Of a stretch of DNA of 23,798 nt, positions 13,153 to 21,344 are shown one piece after another. A model generated the notes under the pieces. The model did no database searches and was not told the DNA's origin. It was given only the letters and a program-made list of their open reading frames with translations. Every line of letters begins with the position of its first letter. Position 1 is the stretch's first letter. Position numbers and translations under genes: made by a program. Source of the DNA: Bacillota bacterium. Lineage in GTDB: Bacteria > Bacillota > Clostridia > Christensenellales > Aristaeellaceae. Location: assembly GCA_023460055.1 (NCBI GenBank), contig JAEWRJ010000050.1:1-23798 (forward strand). The letters run 5' to 3'.

Positions 13153-14321
13153 TGAATCGTATCTACCTGGACAACGCGGCGACCACACCGGTATCCAAAC
13201 GGGTGCTTGACAGGATGCTGCCTTATTTTACCGATCACTTCGGCAACGCCTCCAGTATCTATGAGACGGGGCGTGACGCCAGAAAGGCGGTCGACACCGC
13301 CCGCAGGCAGGCGGCGGCAGCGATCAACGCCAAGCCTCAGGAGATCTATTTTACCGCTGGCGGGTCCGAGAGCGACAACTGGGCCATCAAAGGCGCTGCG
13401 TTTGCCAGGCGAAACAAGGGCAACCACATCATCACCACCTCGGTGGAACACCATGCCGTCCTTCATACCTGCGAGTGGCTGGTAAGCCAGGGTTTTGAAG
13501 TGACTTATCTGCCGGTGGATGAGTATGGTCAGGTCTGCGCCCGGCAGGTTGAGGAGGCGATCCGGGATAATACCATCCTGATCACCATTATGGCCGCCAA
13601 CAATGAAATCGGCACGCTGATGCCCATCAGGGAGATCGCTGAGATTGCCCGCGCGCGCGGCATCCTGATGCACACGGATGCCGTGCAGGCCATGGGCGCT
13701 GTACCCATCGACACGGCGGAGTGGGGCGTGGATATGCTCTCCCTGTCAGCCCATAAATTCCACGGTCCCAAGGGCGTAGGACTCCTTTATATCCGCACCG
13801 GCGTCAGGATCGATTCCCTGGTGCACGGCGGCGCTCAGGAGAGGGGAAAGCGGGCCGGCACCGAGAATCTTCCGGCCATCGTGGGGATGGGCGAGGCGAT
13901 GGAGATCGCCGCGGCCAACTGCGCGGAGAATGCCGCCAGGCTGACCCTGCTGCGGGACGACTTGATCAGGCGGCTGATGGCGGCTATCCCCGATATACGC
14001 CTGAATGGCCACCCTTCCCGGCGTCTCCCCGGAAATGTCAATATTTCTGTTCGCTACATCGAAGGAGAGGCCCTGCTGCTTCGGCTTGATCTGGCCGGCA
14101 TCGCCGCCAGTTCGGGCTCCGCCTGTACCTCGGGCTCTCTCGATCCCTCCCATGTGCTGCTGGCCATCGGCCTGCCGCATGAGATCGCCCACGGCAGCCT
14201 GCGTTTCTCCCTGTCTGATAACAGCACGCGCGAAGACATTGACGAGGTGGTCCGGGTTCTGCCCGGCATCGTCAGCACGCTTCGCGACATGTCCCCCATT
14301 TTTCCCAGGAAAGAGGTATAA
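13152..14321 (+). CDS. iscS: Cysteine desulfurase IscS/NifS
   Basis: A 389-residue PLP enzyme that takes sulfur from cysteine for Fe-S assembly. It begins with the family hallmark IYLDNAATTP. The PLP lysine is K202 in SAHKFHGPKG, the PLP-stacking histidine lies in VEHHAV (about 98-103), and the persulfide cysteine is C325 in SSGSACTSGSLDPSHVL, the group I (IscS/NifS) loop. The ATG overlaps the regulator's stop by one base (ATGA-type junction), and iscU begins 3 bases after its stop. Regulation by the upstream Rrf2 protein is likely. It could equally be called nifS; nothing here points to nitrogenase. Confidence 0.97.
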   Translation: MNRIYLDNAATTPVSKRVLDRMLPYFTDHFGNASSIYETGRDARKAVDTARRQAAAAINAKPQEIYFTAGGSESDNWAIKGAAFARRNKGNHIITTSVEHHAVLHTCEWLVSQGFEVTYLPVDEYGQVCARQVEEAIRDNTILITIMAANNEIGTLMPIREIAEIARARGILMHTDAVQAMGAVPIDTAEWGVDMLSLSAHKFHGPKGVGLLYIRTGVRIDSLVHGGAQERGKRAGTENLPAIVGMGEAMEIAAANCAENAARLTLLRDDLIRRLMAAIPDIRLNGHPSRRLPGNVNISVRYIEGEALLLRLDLAGIAASSGSACTSGSLDPSHVLLAIGLPHEIAHGSLRFSLSDNSTREDIDEVVRVLPGIVSTLRDMSPIFPRKEV

Positions 14322-14324
14322 GAA

Positions 14325-14699
14325 ATGTACACGGATAAGGTCATGGATCACTTTTCCAATCCCCGCAACGTCGGTTCCATTGAGCAGGCGGATGGCGTGG
14401 GAACTGTCGGCAACGCCAAATGCGGCGATATCATGCAGATATACCTGAAGGTGGAGGATAACATCATTCAGGATGTCAAGTTCAAGACCTTCGGCTGCGG
14501 CGCAGCCATCGCTACCAGTTCCATGGCCACTGAGATGGTGAAGGGCAAGAGCATTGAGGAGGCGCTGCTGATCACCAACAAAGCGGTCATGGAGGCACTT
14601 GACGGCCTGCCGCCCGCCAAAGTACACTGTTCGCTGCTGGCCGAAGAAGCCATTCACGCGGCGATAGAAGATTATCAGAAGAAGCATCCTAAGGGATAA
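14325..14699 (+). CDS. iscU: Fe-S scaffold protein IscU/NifU N-terminal type
   Basis: A 124-residue scaffold on which clusters are built with sulfur from IscS. The ligand residues are C33 and D35 (AKCGD), C58 (FGCGAAIA) and C102 (VHCS). The SUF-type SufU insertion is not apparent, so it belongs with the NifU-N/IscU type common in Clostridia. An AAAGAGG sequence precedes the ATG within the end of iscS. The tRNA thiolase gene mnmA, frequently next in Clostridia, is not here; hflX follows after 9 bases. Confidence 0.95.
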   Translation: MYTDKVMDHFSNPRNVGSIEQADGVGTVGNAKCGDIMQIYLKVEDNIIQDVKFKTFGCGAAIATSSMATEMVKGKSIEEALLITNKAVMEALDGLPPAKVHCSLLAEEAIHAAIEDYQKKHPKG

Positions 14700-14708
14700 G
14701 GAGAATCA

Positions 14709-16499
14709 ATGCCCGACATCAACGGCAATCTATCAGGCATCAGAAACAGCGTTATCGAACAGCTGAAAACAATATATGATCACGAGATCGGCGGCGATGA
14801 GTTTTTGCCGCCTGATTTCGCCCGGCGGCTGGCAAGCCACAGCGCGGCCCTCAACCGGGAGATCGCGGTATATGTGTCCCGCACGGGCGAGGTACTGAGC
14901 GTGACGGTCGGTTATCTGGACAATGTGCCGCTGGAGCAGTGGAGCCTCCGGCGCAGCAGCGACCGGCTGAGCATGGTACGCTGCATCCATACCCATCCCG
15001 GCGGCAGCGCAGCCCTTTCGGATGTTGACCTGACGGCACTGAAGAACCTGCGGCTGGACGCCATGTGCGCCATCGGGGTCAGCGAGGACGGGCGCGTTAC
15101 GGGCGTCACTGCCGCTTTTTTAGGCGAAGGGCTCGTCACGCGCCTGACGCCGGTATATTCCCTGGATGAGCTGCCTCAGCAAGAATGGTTTGAAGAAATT
15201 GAACAGAGCGACCGGGCTTTGTTCACATTGGGAGACATGTCAAGCGCAAAAGGGCCGGAGCGGGCGCTGCTGGTCTCGGTGGACAGCGAAAAATCGCTTG
15301 ATGAGCTGGCCGCTCTGTGCGACAGCGCGGGGGCCGTCGTGGTTGGCCGGGTACTGCAGCAAAAAAAACGCCCGGATTCGGCCACTTATGTCGGCAGCGG
15401 CAAGGCAGGGGAACTTTCTCTTGAAGCGCAGGCGCTGGACGCTGATATACTCGTCACTGATGATGAACTGACCGCTTCCCAGACAAGCAATCTGGAGGAG
15501 CTGGTCGGTATCCGGGTGGTGGACAGAACCTCGCTGATCCTTGATATCTTTGCTCAGAACGCCATCACCAGCGAGGGTAAGCTGCAGGTGGAACTGGCTC
15601 AGCTCAATTACCGGGCAAGCCATTTAAAGGGCCAGGGCCAGGCCATGTCCCGCCTGCTTGGCGGTATTGGCGTGAGGGGTCCCGGCGAGAGCAAGCTGGA
15701 GATGGACCGGCGCAACATCCGCGAGCGCATCGGACAGCTCAAGGATGAACTGAGTAAAATGGAGCGCCAGCGCGGCATCCGCCGCAAGGGCAGGGCGCGG
15801 GCGGGTACGCCTGTTGTCGCCCTGGTGGGCTATACCAATGTGGGCAAGTCCACCCTCCTCAACCGCCTGACGGGGGCTGATGTGCTGGTTAAAAACCAGC
15901 TCTTCGCTACCTTGGACGCGGTCAACCGCAAGCTTGAATTTCCTGACGGAGACGGTTTTATACTGGTAGACACGGTTGGCTTCATCAACAAACTGCCAAC
16001 GGATCTGATCGAGGCTTTTCACTCCACGCTGGAGGAGGCCGCCCTGGCGGATATTCTCCTGATCGTTTCAGACGCCTCCTCCCCCGAGCTGACGGCGCAG
16101 CGCGCCGTTGTGGAAGAGGTGCTCGATACCCTGGGCGCCAACCATCAGCCGCGCGTTGAGGTGCTCAACAAGTGCGATCTGGCGCTGCCCGGCGTAAAGG
16201 AAAAAATGCCCGAAGCCTTCCCTGTATCGGCAGTGAACGGGCAGGGCCTTGATGAGCTTATTACCCACATCGCCGGCCTCCTGCGGGAACGCAAACGGCT
16301 GTTTTACTATTTCGTTCCCTTCTCCGAATACGCTCTGCTGAGCGATCTGCGAAAGCAGGGACGGCTTGTGGCGGAGGAGCACAGAGAAGAAGGAACGCTG
16401 GTCAGCGTCATGCTCGATCATGCTGCCCATGGCCGCCTCCAGGCGAAGTACGGGGGAAAGCTTGATAGGATGGCCCGGGTCTCCACAGAGGAAGAATGA
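14709..16499 (+). CDS. hflX: HflX GTPase with JAMM-like N-terminal extension
   Basis: A 596-residue ribosome-associated GTPase of the HflX family, which splits stalled ribosomes. Residues 185-365 are the HflX N-domain with its glycine-rich part (GGIGVRGPGESKLE, 318-331). The G domain carries G1 GYTNVGKS (374-381), the TLDA stretch (401-404), G3 DTVGF (421-425) and G4 NKCD (487-490). The first 180 residues are an extension found in clostridial HflX. It includes HTHP (94-97) followed by six residues and SDVD (104-107), exactly the H-x-H-P-x6-S-x-x-D spacing of JAMM metalloproteases, and E51 could be the catalytic Glu. AAGGAG precedes the ATG. The stop overlaps the first carboxypeptidase start (ATGA). 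Confidence 0.93.
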   Translation: MPDINGNLSGIRNSVIEQLKTIYDHEIGGDEFLPPDFARRLASHSAALNREIAVYVSRTGEVLSVTVGYLDNVPLEQWSLRRSSDRLSMVRCIHTHPGGSAALSDVDLTALKNLRLDAMCAIGVSEDGRVTGVTAAFLGEGLVTRLTPVYSLDELPQQEWFEEIEQSDRALFTLGDMSSAKGPERALLVSVDSEKSLDELAALCDSAGAVVVGRVLQQKKRPDSATYVGSGKAGELSLEAQALDADILVTDDELTASQTSNLEELVGIRVVDRTSLILDIFAQNAITSEGKLQVELAQLNYRASHLKGQGQAMSRLLGGIGVRGPGESKLEMDRRNIRERIGQLKDELSKMERQRGIRRKGRARAGTPVVALVGYTNVGKSTLLNRLTGADVLVKNQLFATLDAVNRKLEFPDGDGFILVDTVGFINKLPTDLIEAFHSTLEEAALADILLIVSDASSPELTAQRAVVEEVLDTLGANHQPRVEVLNKCDLALPGVKEKMPEAFPVSAVNGQGLDELITHIAGLLRERKRLFYYFVPFSEYALLSDLRKQGRLVAEEHREEGTLVSVMLDHAAHGRLQAKYGGKLDRMARVSTEEE

Positions 16500-17185
16500 T
16501 TGTAAAACTTTTATCCCTGCTGGCCGCCCTGATGAGCCTGTCGCAGACGGCGCTTGACGCCTATGCCGCGCAGACCAATCTGGGCGGCAGCCTGTATTTG
16601 GTGAATCGCAGCTACACCTTAAGCGAGGATTATGTCCCGCCGGATCTTGTGCAGCCCCTGTGCGCGGGCGCTGAAAGCGGTACCCTGATGCGCAAGGAAG
16701 CGGCTGCCAGCCTCGATGGGCTGTTTGCATCGGCGAAGGAAGCGGGTTATACTTTAGTGGCTGTGAGCGGTTACCGCAGTTGGGGTACCCAGCGCACCAT
16801 CTACAGCCGCCGGACAGGCTCGGGGGATAAGAAGGAGAAGGAACGGGCCAGGCTGCTTGTGGCTCCGCCGGGCGCCAGCGAGCATCAGCTGGGCCTGGCA
16901 ATGGATCTGGGCCGGAAGGGTAAAACAAATCTGAATGCTGCCTTTGGCAGCAGCGAAGAAGGCGCCTGGGTGCGCGAGCACGCGCATGAGTTTGGCTTTA
17001 TCATCCGTTACAAGGCGGATTGGACGGAGATCACCGGATACGCGGACGAACCATGGCACATCCGCTATGTCGGCCGGGACCATGCCCAGCGCATCCATGA
17101 GCTTGACATTCCGCTGGAGCTCTATATCGAACAGCTTCGCCTGGCTCAATTTGGCGAATACATCACGGAGGACAGCCTGAAGTGA
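16496..17185 (+). CDS. VanY-type D-Ala-D-Ala carboxypeptidase, copy 1
   Basis: A 229-residue secreted peptidase (M15B) that trims the terminal D-Ala of cell-wall stem peptides. A signal peptide (about 1-24, ending AYA) is visible. Zn ligands are H130 and D137 (SEHQLGLAMD) and H188 (EPWH), with E185 as the catalytic base; SGYRS (91-95) and Q99 form the substrate-binding loop. The set looks catalytically intact. No C-terminal extension is present. It starts within the hflX stop (ATGA), so translation is coupled. It is more like copy 3 than copy 2: both carry APPG-x-SEHQLGLAMD and ITGYA-x-EPWH. Confidence 0.92.
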   Translation: MIVKLLSLLAALMSLSQTALDAYAAQTNLGGSLYLVNRSYTLSEDYVPPDLVQPLCAGAESGTLMRKEAAASLDGLFASAKEAGYTLVAVSGYRSWGTQRTIYSRRTGSGDKKEKERARLLVAPPGASEHQLGLAMDLGRKGKTNLNAAFGSSEEGAWVREHAHEFGFIIRYKADWTEITGYADEPWHIRYVGRDHAQRIHELDIPLELYIEQLRLAQFGEYITEDSLK

Positions 17186-17994
17186 GATTTAGTAGGCTCA
17201 TAGCCCTTTCGTTCCTGTTTTTATTGCTGAATGCCGCGGCTTGGGCCGCTCCTGAATGGACCTATCCCCTGGCAGCCAATATCCTTGAAGACAAGGGCGG
17301 ATATCTGGTGCTGACCAATAAGAGCGTGCTGATGGATGCCTCCTTTGAGCCGCAGGACCTTGTAGGGCTCAACCTGCGGGCTACCAGCCGCGGCTATGAG
17401 CTGCGCGGCGAGGCGGCCGAGGCCCTGGCCCGGATGTTCAAAGCGGCGGAGGAGGAGGCCGGGCTGAAGCTCTATGTAAAGAGCGCCTACCGCAGCTACC
17501 AGACGCAGAGCACCATGTACGAGGGCCGGCTGTCGCGCTATGGCAAAGACGATGGCGTGGTAGCATTTCCCGGTTCCTCCGATCACCAGACCGGCCTTGG
17601 CGTGGACCTTCTCAACTACGAATGGACGCAGCGCGAAGGAATGACCGCAGCCTTTGGCGAGACCAAAGAGGCCAAGTGGATGGAAGAGAACGCCGCCCGC
17701 TTTGGGTTTATACTGCGCTATATGCCCGAAAAGCAGGAGATCACAGGCATTATCTATGAGCCTTGGCATTTCCGCTATGTAGGCAGGGAAGCGGCCGCCT
17801 ATATGATGGAAAACCGCCTGACGCTTGAAGAGTTCACGCAGGAAGCAAATGCCGCCATCAAAGACTATGAATCCCGGGGCGGTGATTTCGCGGCCCTGTG
17901 CAGGGAATTGAACGCCCCGCCAGCGCCCATCATGCTTGATGAAACGGATGAAGAGGGCGACGGGGAGGTATCCCTGTTCTATCCTAAACCATGA
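17182..17994 (+). CDS. VanY-type D-Ala-D-Ala carboxypeptidase, copy 2
   Basis: A 270-residue secreted M15B peptidase. It begins with GTG overlapping the stop of copy 1 (GTGA). Signal peptide about 1-22, ending AWA. Zn ligands are H135 and D142 (SSDHQTGLGVD) and H196, with E193 in EPWHFRYVG; SAYRSYQTQ (101-109) is the binding loop. The diverged motif (SDHQTGLGVD rather than SEHQLGLAMD) sets it apart from copies 1 and 3. A tail of about 55 residues ends in an acidic run and SLF (residues 253-266), resembling the end of copy 3. Catalysis looks intact; its preferred substrate may differ from the others. Confidence 0.92.
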   Translation: MRFSRLIALSFLFLLLNAAAWAAPEWTYPLAANILEDKGGYLVLTNKSVLMDASFEPQDLVGLNLRATSRGYELRGEAAEALARMFKAAEEEAGLKLYVKSAYRSYQTQSTMYEGRLSRYGKDDGVVAFPGSSDHQTGLGVDLLNYEWTQREGMTAAFGETKEAKWMEENAARFGFILRYMPEKQEITGIIYEPWHFRYVGREAAAYMMENRLTLEEFTQEANAAIKDYESRGGDFAALCRELNAPPAPIMLDETDEEGDGEVSLFYPKP

Positions 17995-19022
17995 AGGAGA
18001 TTATGGTGCGCGTCACAATATTATCGCTTGTGCTGATATTATGCTTATTTGCTGGGGGCGCCGCCTTTGCGCAAGCCGTCCCTGAGGACCTGCCTCTGCC
18101 TGAAATGACAGCCGGCCCCCAGCAGAAGCATTCCGCTCCGTATGGCGGCATGCTGGATGAAGGGGGCTTGCTGTACCTGGTCAACCGCGATAAGAAAGCA
18201 AGCGCTTCCTACGTGCCGGATGACCTGGTCGTTCCAAATGTTCCCACCCGTAAAAAAGGGATGGAGGATGGCATCATGCTGCGCGAAGAGGCGGCCAGAG
18301 CGCTTGAACAGATGTTTGCCGCTGCCAAGCGTGAAGGAAAGCATGTTCTATACGCTGTAAGCGGTTTCCGCAGCTATGGGATCCAGCAGATCCTGTTCAA
18401 CGGAAAGGTGAGTGAGGCCGGGCGTGAACGCGCCATGCGTACCGTCGCGCCTCCTGGAACCAGCGAGCATCAGCTCGGGCTGGCGATGGATGTGCAGTCA
18501 TTAAGCTTTCTTCAGCTCAATGAGACCTTCGCGGATACGGAGGAAGGGAAGTGGGTGGCAGGAAACGCCCACCGTTTCGGCTTTGTGATCCGCTATAAAG
18601 AGGAATGGCGGGAGATCACCGGCTACGCCTATGAGCCCTGGCATCTGCGCTATTTGGGCAAGGCGCACGCGCAGGCACTGCACGCGCTTGATATCCCTTA
18701 TGAGAAGTATTATGAGGTCATCAAGGATCTTCCCGCGTATGTGCTGGCGGGCGCCACCGATGTGCTGCTGGAAGGCCTGGCGCGCGGACAGCTCCATGAT
18801 AACCCGCTGCCTATCCCGCAAGCCCTTCTTTCAGCCGTGACCATTGAGGAACAGCAGGCGGCGCTTCGTACCGCTACGATACCCTATCTGCCCGAGGGCG
18901 TGGGGTACGAGCAGGCGCTGTGGCGCATCTATCCCACGCCCAAGCCGACTGCCGGACCGCGTGTTGATGAGGATGAGGAGACGTCTCTGTTCTCCCTGGC
19001 AGGTCATGCCGTCGCTCCTTGA
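17991..19022 (+). CDS. VanY-type D-Ala-D-Ala carboxypeptidase, copy 3, extended
   Basis: A 343-residue secreted M15B peptidase, the longest of the three. Signal peptide about 1-27 (ending AFA), then a linker (to about 55) and the catalytic domain. Zn ligands are H160 and D167 (SEHQLGLAMD) and H218, with E215 in EPWHLRYLG; SGFRSYGIQQ (124-133) is the binding loop. About 110 extra C-terminal residues contain helices (EKYYEVIKDLP, VTIEEQQAAL), a proline-rich bit and an acidic VDEDEETSLF (325-334). The ATG at 17991 overlaps the copy 2 stop; an alternative ATG at 18003 or GTG at 18006 has AAGGAG (17994-17999) just upstream and would remove only four or five residues. I could not decide between these. 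Confidence 0.91.
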   Translation: MKEIMVRVTILSLVLILCLFAGGAAFAQAVPEDLPLPEMTAGPQQKHSAPYGGMLDEGGLLYLVNRDKKASASYVPDDLVVPNVPTRKKGMEDGIMLREEAARALEQMFAAAKREGKHVLYAVSGFRSYGIQQILFNGKVSEAGRERAMRTVAPPGTSEHQLGLAMDVQSLSFLQLNETFADTEEGKWVAGNAHRFGFVIRYKEEWREITGYAYEPWHLRYLGKAHAQALHALDIPYEKYYEVIKDLPAYVLAGATDVLLEGLARGQLHDNPLPIPQALLSAVTIEEQQAALRTATIPYLPEGVGYEQALWRIYPTPKPTAGPRVDEDEETSLFSLAGHAVAP

Positions 19023-20235
19023 CAAGCTGCGTGCTTCGCAGCCAGGGAAAAAACCGTCTTCCGCCCCCGAAAAGCCCGCGGCGGAAGGTTGCCTGGTACG
19101 CGAAAAGCGCTTCCCCTGCCATGAGTTTCCCGCCAGACCCCTGCAGGCTGATGTTCTGCGCCTGATGACGGGGCGGGAGAGCTTGTCTGACATAGACCCT
19201 TCTTCGCTTCTTTTTTTGGATACGGAGACCACAGGCCTGAACGGCGGCGCGGGCACGGTCGCTTTTTTGATCGGTTTGGGCCGGTTCTCCGGCAATGAGT
19301 TTGTGGTAACGCAATATCTGATGCGCGACTATGATGAGGAACCGTTCGTGCTGGCGCCGGTGATGGAAGCCCTCAGCCGCTGCGAGGCGGTGGTCACTTT
19401 TAACGGCGCCAGCTTTGATATGCCGCTGATTCAAAGCAGGCTGACCATGAACAGGATGCACGGGGGCTATGAAGCGCCTGATAATATCGATCTGGTCCAC
19501 ATTGCCCGGCGTGTATTCAAGCTGCGTGTGCGTCCCTGCAAGCTGACCCAGCTTGAAAGCGAGATATTCAATACCCCGCGCGAGGACGACCTGCCGGGCA
19601 GCGAGGTGCCCGCGCGCTACTTCACCTATATCAAAACGCGCGAGGCGGCGTTGCTGGAAGATATCATCGAACACAACGCGCAGGACATCGTATCCATGGC
19701 AAGGCTTATGTACGCGCTGGTCAATCTTCACGAGCGGCCTCTTGAAGCCGCCGATCAGAGGGACCTGTACAGCCTTGGCCGCGTGTTTGAAAAGCGCGGC
19801 GAGGGAGAGCGGGCCAAGGCCTGTTTTCGCCTGTGCCGGGACAGCGGTGTCAGGGATCTGGCTCAGCTGCGCCTGTCTGAAATACTCAGACGTGAAGGGA
19901 ACACACGGGAAGCCGCTGAGGGGTATGAGCGTCTGCGCCTGTCGGGCTGCGGGGGCGCAAAGGTATATATAGCGCTGGCCAAGCTCTATGAGCACCGATT
20001 CCGTGACCCCGCGCGCGCGCTTGCCATCGCTCGTCAGGGCATGATATATTGTCTGGAGGCACTTGATGGCGGCGGGGCCCAGTCACGCGAATATCAGGAC
20101 CTCGCGTACCGCAGCCGCAGGCTGATTGAAAAAAACGGAGGACACAGACATGGGCTTGATGGACAGCTTCAAAATACGAGCGGCGCTTTCCAAGCATCAA
20201 AAGGGCGACATACAGGGGGCGAAGCAGGAGTATGA
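19006..20235 (+). CDS. YprB/MrfB-type DEDDh exonuclease with TPR-like C-terminus
   Basis: A 409-residue protein with an RNase H-like (DEDD) exonuclease domain at about 65-240. Exo I is LFLDTETTGL (D72, E74), Exo II is FNGASFDMPL (N133, D138) and Exo III is EHNAQD (H223, D227), which makes it DEDDh. The C-terminal 140 residues are TPR-like helices. Bacillus YprB/MrfB works with the MrfA helicase in mitomycin C repair; no helicase is beside it here, so that role is not assured. The ATG at 19006 lies inside copy 3 of the carboxypeptidases (17-base overlap) and has no strong Shine-Dalgarno. The last 28 residues (from about 382) overlap the next gene by 86 bases in another frame and look like an unplanned extension. 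Confidence 0.87.
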   Translation: MPSLLDKLRASQPGKKPSSAPEKPAAEGCLVREKRFPCHEFPARPLQADVLRLMTGRESLSDIDPSSLLFLDTETTGLNGGAGTVAFLIGLGRFSGNEFVVTQYLMRDYDEEPFVLAPVMEALSRCEAVVTFNGASFDMPLIQSRLTMNRMHGGYEAPDNIDLVHIARRVFKLRVRPCKLTQLESEIFNTPREDDLPGSEVPARYFTYIKTREAALLEDIIEHNAQDIVSMARLMYALVNLHERPLEAADQRDLYSLGRVFEKRGEGERAKACFRLCRDSGVRDLAQLRLSEILRREGNTREAAEGYERLRLSGCGGAKVYIALAKLYEHRFRDPARALAIARQGMIYCLEALDGGGAQSREYQDLAYRSRRLIEKNGGHRHGLDGQLQNTSGAFQASKGRHTGGEAGV

Positions 20236-20857
20236 GGCGCTGATCAGCCAGGGCATCATGAAGCCCAACTTTCTGCTTCCTTATTCCGTGCTGCTGCTGC
20301 GGGACGGCGGTGATGAAAATTACCAAAAGGTCAAGAATCTGCTGGCAAAGATCCAGCGCTCGCCGGAGCTGAGCAAGGATGAACGTTCGCAGCTGCTGAT
20401 GAACTACGCCGTGGCGGACTGGAAGCTGGGCAGCCGGGATAAGGCTGTCAAGCTGCTGGAAAGCGCTCACAGGGATCACCCCTGCGGTCTCACCTATGAA
20501 ACTTTGGGCTTTCTATATGTGGAAATCGGAGACGCTCAGCAGGCACTCAGCTTTAACAACGAAGCCTATGAGTATGACGATGAAGACAGCGTGACCCTGG
20601 ATAATCTGGGCCAGCTGCATTACCGCCTGCTGGGCGACAAGGATAAAGCCAAGGAATACTTTGATAAGGCTCATAAAATAAAGCCCGGTCAGATCGACAC
20701 TCTCTGGTTTCTCTCCCGCTATGACCTGGAGGCAGGGGATACCGCGGCGGCGCTTGACAAGCTGGAAACGGCACTGGAAGGCCGATTCTCCCCGCTGAAT
20801 CATGTTTCAAGGGATCAGGTGGAGGAGGAGATCAAGCGGCTGAAGCGCGATGATTGA
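20150..20857 (+). CDS. TPR-repeat protein, unknown function
   Basis: A 235-residue soluble protein made mostly of tetratricopeptide-like helix pairs, clearest at about residues 118-215 (TYETLGFLYVEIGDAQQAL, then TLDNLGQLHYRLLGDKDKA, then WFLSRYDLEAGDTAAALDKL). The N-terminal 100 residues are also helical (KGDIQGAKQEYEALI). No signal peptide or membrane segment. TPR proteins act as binding scaffolds; the partner is unknown. The ATG at 20150 has CGGAGG 8 bases upstream, so it is preferred over in-frame upstream codons. It lies inside the 3' end of the exonuclease gene, and its own end overlaps the VanZ-family gene by 8 bases. Confidence 0.85.
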   Translation: MGLMDSFKIRAALSKHQKGDIQGAKQEYEALISQGIMKPNFLLPYSVLLLRDGGDENYQKVKNLLAKIQRSPELSKDERSQLLMNYAVADWKLGSRDKAVKLLESAHRDHPCGLTYETLGFLYVEIGDAQQALSFNNEAYEYDDEDSVTLDNLGQLHYRLLGDKDKAKEYFDKAHKIKPGQIDTLWFLSRYDLEAGDTAAALDKLETALEGRFSPLNHVSRDQVEEEIKRLKRDD

Positions 20858-21344
20858 GTGCTTTTACGGCCTGCCTTTCAAGCGCCGCCGGGCGGCGCTG
20901 ATTTTGATGGCGCTGATCGCTTGCACGATCGCCTTCATCTGGTCCAACTCGCTGCAAAACCCGGATGAGTCCATGAAACGCAGCGATGTTGCCGAGAAGG
21001 TCATTCGTCCTATTGTTCTTGCGTTGCCTGTTAAGCAGTGGCACAGCGAGGACATGGTGACCTTTATTACCAGAAAGCTGGGGCATTTCACCGAATACTT
21101 CCTGCTGGGCGTGGAGCTGATGCTGCTGGCGCTTTTGCTTCGCCCGGCCTTGCGCCTGCGCTTTATATGGCTGCTTTTATTTGCTGGTGTTATTGCCGCG
21201 TTGGATGAGTCGCTGCAATTGACCAGCGGGCGGGGTGCTGCGGTGAGCGATGTGCTGCTGGATATCTTTGGAACGATGTCAGGGCTGATGATGACGGCGC
21301 TTGCGGCCGGATTATATGCAAAGGGGAAACGAAAGCGTGCTTGA
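20850..21344 (+). CDS. VanZ-family membrane protein
   Basis: A 164-residue membrane protein with an N-terminal segment (about 15-31), an external stretch, and three closely spaced segments (about 82-98, 104-120, 136-154). RKLGHFTEYFLLG (75-87), DESLQLTSGRGA (118-129) and SDVLLDIFGT (132-141) are VanZ-family motifs. VanZ from Tn1546 gives low-level teicoplanin resistance; chromosomal homologues are widespread and mostly uncharacterised, so a resistance role is not implied. It overlaps genes on both sides by 8 bases, indicating coupled translation. Confidence 0.88.
   Translation: MIECFYGLPFKRRRAALILMALIACTIAFIWSNSLQNPDESMKRSDVAEKVIRPIVLALPVKQWHSEDMVTFITRKLGHFTEYFLLGVELMLLALLLRPALRLRFIWLLLFAGVIAALDESLQLTSGRGAAVSDVLLDIFGTMSGLMMTALAAGLYAKGKRKRA

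Noticed and set aside
17103..17128. TTGACA with TATATC as a promoter before carboxypeptidase copy 2
   Set aside because: The spacer is only 14 bases and the bases encode conserved-looking residues of copy 1.
18874..19995. 373-codon antisense frame
   Set aside because: It is opposite copy 3 of the carboxypeptidases and the exonuclease, both well supported; no recognisable motif on the antisense strand.
16496..21344. Glycopeptide-resistance cluster (VanY plus VanZ)
   Set aside because: No vanR/S, vanH, vanA/B-type ligase or vanX is present, and VanY/VanZ homologues are common chromosomal genes in Clostridia.
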